A stretch of 64,000 bases of DNA from Cladopsammia gracilis (lineage: Eukaryota > Cnidaria > Anthozoa > Scleractinia > Dendrophylliidae), in contig JAJGOT010000599.1 in NCBI GenBank assembly GCA_022457155.1, positions 1-64,000 of the forward strand. The letters run 5' to 3'. The position numbers and the translations under genes were made by a program. The notes beneath the pieces were generated by a model. That model did no database searches and was not told where the DNA came from. It saw only the letters and a program-made list of their open reading frames with translations. Shown in pieces: positions 63,148-64,000 of the stretch. Positions within the stretch are counted from its first letter, which is position 1. The number at the start of each line of letters is the position of its first letter.

Positions 63148-63455
63148 ATGTATGTGCCGCCCAATAGGGTCATGATTTTGGGACTCTTGATCTAGAACGG
63201 GGTATCCATTAATATTATTTTTATAGATGTTTCCTAGAACGGGGTACACCCCGACAGCTTCAAATTATCAGCAGCCATTTGAAATTATTCAAAGAGAATT
63301 TGCTTAACAAAATACGTTAATAGGGTTTTAAAAATTGACCTATTTATAGAACAGGGTTTCATTTTGAGTGCAGATTCTTTCTAAAACGGGGTCCAAAGTT
63401 GGAGACCCAGGCGGCATATACCCATCCAAAACATGACCAAGTACCCCACACCGGA
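63148..63455. repeat. Dispersed repeat with gtgccgcc / ggcggcat ends
   Basis: tgtgccgcccaatagggtc at the left and ggcggcatatacccatccaa at the right; internal agaacggggta words. Relative of 14585-15062. Confidence 0.7.
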
Positions 63456-64000
63456 TTAATTGCAGTTTAGTTGTTATCTTGATGCTGTATGTAGCTAAAT
63501 TATTGAGCTCAGCAAATTTTAAAATTTTACTCAGTGTGAGTTCATTTTCAACTATTTTGGTACAGTTCACATAATCCATTAAGCTTAATTTTATTGCTCT
63601 TTTCAATGTAAACATCCAGGCTAATTATGTGCTCTCAAACAGCTAGATTAGCAAAGTATAAGCTTAATTAACTTATATCCAGAACAAAAATAGAAATTAT
63701 AAATGAATAAGAGCTCAAAAAGTAATTTTTGCCGTGCTTTGCAAAAGCTGAGGAGTTATTATGGAAAGGGCGTTTAGCTTTAATGACAGAAAAAGGCCAA
63801 TTAAATTTGGGAGAATTCCAAACGTATTTTCCAGCTGTGAGGTCGGAAATCTTTCGTGTGGAGTTCAAAACCCTTTTAAGCTTACCTTAGCTTGCAAAGT
63901 GAAATAGAAATTGCGTACAATATTTATGTCAATCGCACCAAGGATTAGTTAATTAATTGCACGACATTCAAACAAGACATCATGCACGTAGTTAAGTTCT
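63456..64000. other. Unassigned sequence at the window end
   Basis: An open frame at 63668-63868 (minus) encodes VWNSPKFNWPFSV, which may be a transposon relic. No INPP4 exon was found here. Confidence 0.4.

Noticed and set aside
63668..63868. Possible first coding exon of INPP4
   Set aside because: The encoded peptide does not resemble a PH domain start, and the nearest donor (after ctaag near 63890) would need a stop-containing frame.

Overview
This window is animal nuclear DNA. Genes are interrupted by GT-AG introns, transposon debris is dense, and there are no operons or bacterial-type signals. Several dispersed repeats (a tRNA-headed SINE, the CCAATCA-rich MITE at about 41.9 kb, the foldback hairpin at about 53.2 kb) resemble repeats I associate with anthozoan cnidarians. 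I infer an anthozoan, probably a stony coral; the species cannot be decided from the sequence alone.

Layout. (1) 1-6.2 kb: a 106-bp minisatellite arranged in a higher-order repeat with two other modules, one copy carrying a clean TTAA-flanked MITE insertion. (2) 6.2-15 kb: no gene seen; tRNA-like heads, two GATCGCAA-rich elements, a 685-bp near-perfect inverted repeat and poly-C/G-rich dispersed repeats. (3) 15.2-62.1 kb: one large gene on the minus strand, assembled here from 33 exons whose splice phases all agree. It encodes an INPP4-type phosphoinositide 4-phosphatase: an N-terminal PH domain, a C2-like region, a long helical middle and a C-terminal CX5R (CKSAKDR) catalytic domain. Its 5' start lies upstream of 62,140 and was not found. 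(4) Inside its 17.9-kb intron (17,856-35,742), on the same strand, sit three tandem intronless TRIM-NHL genes (RING, two B-boxes, coiled coil, filamin, NHL). Each is followed by a 115-bp tandem repeat array whose copy number rises 3, 4, 11. (5) The other INPP4 introns hold MITEs, SINEs, LINE fragments, minisatellites and microsatellites. The last 1.9 kb holds only repeats and unassigned sequence.

Functionally the window pairs a lipid phosphatase predicted to turn PI(3,4)P2 into PI3P with a nested, duplicating family of RING/NHL proteins predicted to be E3 ligases and/or RNA or protein binders. The three TRIM copies differ mostly in loops of the NHL propeller, which suggests diversification of recognition. 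The duplications also supply empty sites that date and define several transposon insertions.
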